Source of the DNA: JAKJEP01 sp964580995
GTDB lineage: Bacteria; Planctomycetota; Phycisphaerae; Sedimentisphaerales; SM23-30
Direction: 5' to 3'
Length of the DNA: 19,765 bases
NCBI GenBank assembly: GCA_964580995.1
Contig: CAZOMV010000105.1
Coordinates: forward strand, 1-19,765
In this document: piece after piece, positions 15,433-19,765 of the stretch
Layout: each line of letters begins with the position of its first letter
How positions within the stretch are numbered: position 1 is the first letter of the stretch
Position numbers and translations under genes: made by a program
The notes under the pieces: model-generated
The model's database searches: none
Seen by the model: the letters and a program-made list of their open reading frames with translations, nothing else
What the model was told of the DNA's origin: nothing

Positions 15433-17850
15433 ATGAGTAAAAAGTTTTCGGATTCATTACAATTTGCGTCCTTGATCGCACACCAGCTTAAAGCTCCCAT
15501 CTCGTCGGCTATCTTTATGCTCGAAACCTTGCTGGGAGAAATGGCCGGTCCACTGGCACCCAAGCAGCGGGAACTGCTGGAAAAGATCAACGCCCGCTGC
15601 CAGGATTATATGGAGACCGCCCGGCGTCTGATGGACATCGCCCGCGCTTTGGACCAGCCTGAGACCCTCGTTGCAGGTCGGATCGATCTGGCGGCAATTG
15701 CCCATAAAGCCCGGTTACGGTATGTCGAGCAGGCTTTCCATCGCCGCATCGAGCTGGCGGTCCAGATCGACGCCGGCGATGTGAATGTACGGGGCCATGA
15801 ATCAGCATTGACCGAAGCCCTGGAAGCACTCATCCATAATGCCCTGAAATATACCCCGGACCAGGGCCGGATTCTTATCACCGTTTTCCGGCTTAACCAG
15901 GACAAAACGATACAAATGTCGGTGGAGGATTCGGGGATTGGGATCCCCCAGAAGGATTGGGAGAGGGTGTTTGAACCTTTCTATCGCACACTGGAAGCCC
16001 AACATTCCACTCGGCCAGGCAGCGGCCTGGGGCTGGCTTTCGTCAAAGCCATCGTCGAAGCGGTGGGTGGAACGATTTCCGTGGACCGATCTCCACTGGG
16101 CGGTGCCTGCTTCCTTATGACTTTTCCGGTTTCGGAAAGTGAAATTTCTCTCAGCCAAGGAGAATCAGATATGACTAAACCCATGAAAGTGATCATCATC
16201 GGCGGAGTAGCCGCAGGCCCCAAAGTTGCCTCCAAGGTCTTTCGGCTGATGCCCAACGCGGACATTACGATTCTGGATCAGGGTCAGGTGCTCTCCTACG
16301 CCGGCTGCGGCCTGCCTTACTACATCTCCGGTGTGGTGCGGAACCAGTCACAACTGATCAGCTCCCCCCTGGGCGAGAGCCGGGATCCTATTTTCTCCCA
16401 TAATCTGAAGAATATCCATGTTCTGAATCAAACGGAAGCCCTGGAGATTGACCGAACCCATAAGCGAATTCGCATCCGGCAGCGGTATCAAGACCAGGAT
16501 ACCTGGCTGGATTATAATAAACTGGCCCTAGCTACCGGGGCCAAACCGATTGTTCCCGACATTGAGGGAATTCACCTACCCAACATTTTTTCATTACACG
16601 GTGTCTCTGATGCGGAGGGAATCCGGGCTGCCTTGGAAAAGGGCAAAGCCCACGATGTGATTATCCTGGGAGGCGGGCTGATCGGCATTGAAATCACCGA
16701 GGCTTTGGTCCGCAAAGGATGCCGCGTTACCATCATCGAAAGCCGTCAGCAAATTCTCCGGGTTCTGGACTGGGAAATGGCCCGATTAGTGGAAAAGCAT
16801 CTGGAATCGCAGGGAGTGAAAGTGCTCACCAATACCCATGTACAAGCGTTCCAGGGCGAAGATAAAGTTCGTTCGGTTCGCACGGATCAAGGGATTTTGC
16901 CCGCCGACATGGTGGTTATGGCCGTGGGTGTTCAACCCAATATTACGCTAGCGGAAAAAGCGGGTTTGAAAATCGGCACGACCGGAGCCATCGCAGTCAA
17001 CGAATATCTCCAGACTTCTGACCCGGATATTTATGCGGCGGGCGACTGTATCGAATCGGTCGATTTCATTACTGGTAAAGCCTCTTATGTACCCCTGGGT
17101 TCCAATGCCAATCGCCAGGGCCGCATCGCTGCCGTGAATATCTGCGGCGGCACGGATACCTTTCCGGGCGTACTGCGTAGCATCGCCTGCAAAGTCCTGG
17201 ACTATACCATTGCCCGCAGCGGACTGACGGAAACGGAGGCTCGGTGGGAAGGATTGGAAGTGATCTCGGCCCTGGTACCCGGTCCCGACAAGGAACCTTT
17301 CGTGCCCAGTGCCCGCTTGATATTCCTGAAAGTCATCGTGGACCGGCCAACGCGTCGGCTGCTCGGCGCGCAGGCGATCGGGCCGGGCAATGCCGATAAA
17401 CGCATCGATCTGGCCGCCGTAGCCATCTACAACCGCATGACCGTCGATCAACTGGCCAACATGGACCTCTGTTATGCCCCGCAGTATTCCCTGGTTATGG
17501 ATAATATCATTACCGCCGCCAATGTCGCCCGAAACAAACTCGACGGTCAGATGGTCGGGATCAGTCCGATGGAACTCTATCAGAAAATGCAAGACGGAGA
17601 TCATCCGGTCCTGCTTGATGTGCGGACTCCGCTGGAGTTTGAACAGCGGCATTTGCCTAATAGTACTCATATTCCCCTGGGGGCCTTGCGTGAAAAAATG
17701 TATGAATTGCCCACCGATAAAGAAATTGTCACCCTGTGTAATTATTCTTTGCGGGGTTATGAAGCCCAGTTGATTTTAAAAGCGGCGGGATTCCAGAACG
17801 TTCGGGTACTGGATGGAGGCCTGGAGATGTGGCCGTATGGAGAATCGTAG
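15433..17850 (+). CDS. Histidine kinase fused to CoA-disulfide reductase-like flavoenzyme and rhodanese
   Basis: One uninterrupted frame joins three modules (numbered from a GTG at 15427). Residues 1-235 are a soluble histidine kinase without sensor or membrane segment: H-box HQLKAP (His19), N-box HNALKYTP, G1 DSGIGIP, F-box FEPFYR, G2 GSGLGLAF. Residues 249-710 are a pyridine-nucleotide disulfide oxidoreductase of the CoA-disulfide/polysulfide reductase group: FAD motif IIIGGVAAG, redox Cys294 in SYAGCGLPYYISG, NAD(P)H motif VIILGGGLIGIE, FAD motif DIYAAGDC, then the dimerisation domain. Residues 715-805 are a rhodanese domain (LLDVRTPLEFEQRHLP) with Cys771 in the loop LCNYSLRGY. The reductase start (Met249) carries its own ribosome-binding site. 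The ATG at 15433 is preferred over the GTG; neither has a good upstream site. No response regulator is adjacent. Confidence 0.88.
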   Translation: MSKKFSDSLQFASLIAHQLKAPISSAIFMLETLLGEMAGPLAPKQRELLEKINARCQDYMETARRLMDIARALDQPETLVAGRIDLAAIAHKARLRYVEQAFHRRIELAVQIDAGDVNVRGHESALTEALEALIHNALKYTPDQGRILITVFRLNQDKTIQMSVEDSGIGIPQKDWERVFEPFYRTLEAQHSTRPGSGLGLAFVKAIVEAVGGTISVDRSPLGGACFLMTFPVSESEISLSQGESDMTKPMKVIIIGGVAAGPKVASKVFRLMPNADITILDQGQVLSYAGCGLPYYISGVVRNQSQLISSPLGESRDPIFSHNLKNIHVLNQTEALEIDRTHKRIRIRQRYQDQDTWLDYNKLALATGAKPIVPDIEGIHLPNIFSLHGVSDAEGIRAALEKGKAHDVIILGGGLIGIEITEALVRKGCRVTIIESRQQILRVLDWEMARLVEKHLESQGVKVLTNTHVQAFQGEDKVRSVRTDQGILPADMVVMAVGVQPNITLAEKAGLKIGTTGAIAVNEYLQTSDPDIYAAGDCIESVDFITGKASYVPLGSNANRQGRIAAVNICGGTDTFPGVLRSIACKVLDYTIARSGLTETEARWEGLEVISALVPGPDKEPFVPSARLIFLKVIVDRPTRRLLGAQAIGPGNADKRIDLAAVAIYNRMTVDQLANMDLCYAPQYSLVMDNIITAANVARNKLDGQMVGISPMELYQKMQDGDHPVLLDVRTPLEFEQRHLPNSTHIPLGALREKMYELPTDKEIVTLCNYSLRGYEAQLILKAAGFQNVRVLDGGLEMWPYGES
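16157..16173 (+). promoter_or_regulatory. Internal ribosome-binding site and ATG in the fusion gene
   Basis: AAGGAG (16157-16162) lies 8 bases before an in-frame ATG (16171), exactly where the reductase domain begins (MTKPMKVIIIGG). This is an ideal start signal and would allow a separate reductase-rhodanese product of 559 residues, or it marks a former gene boundary. Confidence 0.75.
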
Positions 17851-18182
17851 TTTGCATATTCGACCAGCTTACCATTGATAAAAATACTGAGACTTTTTGA
17901 GAATAGAATATCTTATTTGGCAGTACAGGAAATGGTCCTGTAGTAATATTACTACAGGAAAAGAGAGCCTATCAGAGCGATTCGGCCTGCAACAAAACCC
18001 TGCAACAGCACCCTTCAAATAGCCTGTTTTTGGTAATTTGCCACAATTCTGCCTGCATCATATATCTTTGATCCACAAGTAGTAACGATTTTATTACAAT
18101 TAACAGAAACTGTGCCATTCGGTTTGAAGATCCGGGTGGTATTCCGTAGAAATAAACTCGAATCAGCTTTTCAGATTACCAG
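17851..18182. other. Convergent intergenic region
   Basis: Lies between the 3' ends of the fusion gene and the recombinase. No gene and no intrinsic terminator with a T-run is seen; the repeat cluster at 17924-17959 is the only clear structure. Confidence 0.5.
17924..17959. repeat. Three alternating 7-base arms with a 24-base palindrome
   Basis: TACAGGA (17924-17930), TCCTGTA (17936-17942) and TACAGGA (17953-17959). Arms 1 and 2 form a hairpin with a 5-base loop. Arms 2 and 3 lie inside a perfect 24-base palindrome (17936-17959) with 9-base arms TCCTGTAGT/ACTACAGGA around AATATT. The two structures exclude each other. No T-run follows. The inverted arms around a 6-base AT core also resemble a tyrosine-recombinase core site, and a recombinase gene lies 224 bases away. 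Confidence 0.75.
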
Positions 18183-18905
18183 TCAGCAAGATACCTTTTC
18201 ACCAGAATATGCTCCTGTTTGCTTATCGTATTGCTGCCGGGCTTTCCGATATGCCTGGGCCATCTTCTCGGTCGAGGGCTGTAAGTAAACACTGGTGGTC
18301 TTCAGGCTGACGTGGCCCACCTGCTTCTGGGCGATAGGTAAAGGAACTCCACGGTCCACAACATTATGGTAAAGATGAGAATGACGCAGACTATGAACCG
18401 TGAACATATTGAGATTTCTGCCTTTGCGGTCCTGGCCATATATCTGGTGCAGGCCTGCCTTGTGAATATAATGCTGAAAGATTTGGCGGATCCGATTTTC
18501 ACTGTAAGGCTGATTCCAGCGTCTTCCGGGGTGAAATAGGTAGGCTTCCGCTTTTTGGATCTGGTGGCTGCGCTTGCTGATAATCCTTTTTTGTTTGAGC
18601 ATACTCCGCAGTTCATTCATGAGACCGGGAGGCAAATAGCTGCTGCGGGCATGATGAGTCTTGGTATTTTCTGCCGGGAAATACACGGTACTGCGGCTGA
18701 AGTTCAGATGTTTGACCTGAATCCTCACGAACTCTCCCACCCGGCAGCCCAGTTCATAGATGACTTCGAACATCAATTTGTGGGTATAATGGTCAATCCC
18801 GTCGAAGAATAACTGCAGTTCCGCGACCTCCAGATGCCTTATCACTTCTCCAAACCGCTCATATTTCGAGGGAGTGTTTGTCCTTTTTTTGAATAATTCT
18901 TTCAT
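18183..18905 (-). CDS. Tyrosine recombinase/integrase, catalytic domain only
   Basis: DNA strand-exchange enzyme of the phage-integrase/Xer family. All catalytic positions are visible: Arg55 in ELGCRVGEF, Lys82 in NTKTHHARSSYLP, His171 and Arg174 in HSLRHSH, His198 in KQVGHVSLKTTSVY, and the nucleophile Tyr207. The family normally has a 100-residue N-terminal SAM-like core-binding domain; here only about 25 basic residues precede the catalytic fold, so at 240 residues it is short. No trace of the missing domain is evident in the 600 bases upstream, and the ATG has no strong ribosome-binding site. It may be a naturally minimal recombinase or a 5'-truncated one. It converges on the kinase fusion gene. 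Confidence 0.9.
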   Translation of the reverse strand: MKELFKKRTNTPSKYERFGEVIRHLEVAELQLFFDGIDHYTHKLMFEVIYELGCRVGEFVRIQVKHLNFSRSTVYFPAENTKTHHARSSYLPPGLMNELRSMLKQKRIISKRSHQIQKAEAYLFHPGRRWNQPYSENRIRQIFQHYIHKAGLHQIYGQDRKGRNLNMFTVHSLRHSHLYHNVVDRGVPLPIAQKQVGHVSLKTTSVYLQPSTEKMAQAYRKARQQYDKQTGAYSGEKVSC

Positions 18906-19517
18906 GTTAAATGTGAAATCCCCAGACTACTTAAACTTTACGGTCATCTGGCTAGAACCACAAAATATATAAACTATAAAATCTATATAAGGACGAAAGC
19001 GAATAGAATAATTCCTCAATACTGTTGCTTTCCCTACCCAAGCAAATACCTACTCAAACGCTTGATCGGGAAAACCACAACTCTTTGAGAAATCCCATTC
19101 TAAAAAAGCTTTTTATGAAAACGGTCTTTTCCCTGGCGGAAACCCGGAAATACCTGAAAAGGCCTATCATCCCGGCAGGATTTTCTTAGCGCAAGCTCCC
19201 TGCTACTGGTAGAAATTCTCTCCTTTCTCTATCCCCTCCTCTTATCCACATTCTCTTCCCCTCCAATTCCTTCCAATCCCATTCCTTTTCCGCAAATCCA
19301 ACTCCTGTTCCGACGGTGATAGTGCTGCTGCTGATTATAATATTCCCCGACCTCAGTCCAGGTCGCTTCCCGGTTAGGCGTGCCGATTCCGGCACACCAG
19401 GGCGCCTTCCCTTCGGTCTAAATATATACTACAGCAGCATAAAGCTTAAATAGTCCCATCCGTTAGTACGATCGTACAGATTGGTAATATCCAATCGATA
19501 GGAGGAATAAGTGGAAT
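18906..19517. other. Non-coding region between recombinase and the last gene
   Basis: About 610 bases without a convincing gene. It is AT-rich from 18950 to 19000, with TATA-like runs possibly serving the recombinase, and has a 12-base palindrome AAAAAGCTTTTT near 19104-19115. A pyrimidine-rich tract spans 19210-19300 on the plus strand, and a hairpin GTGCCG/CGGCAC lies near 19380. A minus-strand frame of 69 codons (19186-19395) crosses the tract but has biased composition and no recognised domain. Confidence 0.45.
19466..19496. promoter_or_regulatory. Two palindromes upstream of the last gene, possible operators
   Basis: GTACGATCGTAC (19466-19477) is a perfect 12-base palindrome. Two bases later comes GATTGG-TAATAT-CCAATC (19479-19496), whose centre TAATAT resembles a -10 box. 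They lie about 20-50 bases before the ATG, where repressors commonly bind. Confidence 0.45.
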
Positions 19518-19765
19518 ATGACAAAACCTGAAACTGTTTTCAAAGTCGGTGCGGTCCGCGCATCCATTTTTCGCAACCTGCTCATACGAGATGGCCAGTC
19601 CATTCCCTTGCCCAAGGTCGTGATCGAAGTCCGCTACAAGGACAAGACCGGCCAATGGCAGGGAACCAACAGCCTCAGTCTCAATGACCTGCCCAAGGCT
19701 ATTTTAGCCCTGCAGAAGGCCTTTGAGTACCTGATGGAACATAAGGGCAGGGAACCGGAAACTGA
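19518..19765 (+). CDS. Conserved small protein, unknown function, truncated by window end
   Basis: The frame opens MTKPETVFKVGAVRASIFRN and continues LLIRDGQSIPLPKVVIEVRY, KDKTGQWQGTNSLSLNDLPK, then AILALQKAFEYLMEHKGREP, running off the end after 82 codons. The pattern K-x-G-A-V-x-A-S-I-F, R-Y-K-D-K-x-G-x-W-x-x-T-N-S and N-D-L-P-K-A-I-L-A-L-x-K-A-x-E-Y-L looks like a family of small hypothetical proteins I have seen in mobile or accessory DNA of environmental bacteria. The strand-then-helix layout would suit a PC4-like single-stranded-DNA-binding fold, but that is a guess. GTGGA and a purine-rich AGGAGG (19500-19505) precede the ATG, the latter 12 bases away. Confidence 0.7.
   Translation, partial: MTKPETVFKVGAVRASIFRNLLIRDGQSIPLPKVVIEVRYKDKTGQWQGTNSLSLNDLPKAILALQKAFEYLMEHKGREPET

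Noticed and set aside
16948..17670. 240-codon minus-strand frame inside the fusion gene
   Set aside because: The plus strand here encodes intact reductase and rhodanese motifs, so the reverse frame is a shadow.
17936..17959. 24-base palindrome as an intrinsic terminator
   Set aside because: No T-run follows it on either strand; T residues only precede it when read on the minus strand.
17924..17959. CRISPR-like repeat array
   Set aside because: The arms are only seven bases, alternate in orientation and have no regular spacers.
19186..19395. 69-codon minus-strand frame
   Set aside because: It crosses a purine-biased tract, has no ribosome-binding site I trust and no recognised motif.

Overview
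This window reads as chromosome of a Gram-negative bacterium of mixed base composition. It encodes a three-part envelope-spanning efflux pump, an outer-membrane lipoprotein channel and a protein with a Sec signal peptide. Two DUF2934 sequences, a DUF302 protein and a greatly enlarged CusA-type pump would fit Planctomycetota or a related environmental lineage, but the taxonomic placement is inference only. No rRNA, tRNA or CRISPR array is visible.

Layout. (1) 1-461: a broken internal fragment of pyruvate kinase. (2) 462-8102, minus strand: a complete Cus-type heavy-metal (Cu/Ag) efflux operon in the order outer-membrane channel, membrane-fusion protein, RND pump, behind a near-perfect sigma70-type promoter at 8161-8188. 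The pump and the fusion protein both carry large extra segments. (3) 8504-9358, minus: an AT-rich SPFH/band-7 (stomatin-like) membrane protein. (4) 9359-9885: mostly non-coding, with a possible DUF1569-like remnant. (5) 9886-13322, minus: alpha-glucan phosphorylase preceded by a DUF302 gene, a tiny one-helix membrane protein with a short overlapping upstream ORF, and a decayed DUF2934 gene, probably one transcription unit. (6) 13496-13891, minus: a secreted Met/Cys-rich protein with two CxxC motifs; then a second, intact DUF2934 gene (14286-14555). (7) 14699-15083: two truncated transposase fragments of different families meeting head to head. (8) 15433-17850, plus: one open frame joining a sensor-less histidine kinase to a CoA-disulfide-reductase-like flavoenzyme with a C-terminal rhodanese domain, with a strong ribosome-binding site and ATG inside the frame at the joint. 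(9) 17924-17959: three alternating copies of a 7-base arm that can form competing hairpins, followed by a minus-strand tyrosine recombinase. (10) 18906-19517: non-coding, ending in two palindromes just upstream of a conserved small gene that runs off the window.

How it fits together. The Cus operon, the Met/Cys-rich exported protein, DUF302, the small membrane protein and the rhodanese/disulfide-reductase fusion suggest a metal- and thiol-stress accessory region; glycogen phosphorylase and the SPFH protein may be general stress genes carried along. Transposase remnants, a recombinase and several pseudogenes show that the region has been repeatedly rearranged. The most unusual items are the kinase-reductase-rhodanese fusion, the roughly 250-residue insertion in the CusA-type pump, and the DUF3347 plus second metal-motif insertion in its CusB-type partner.
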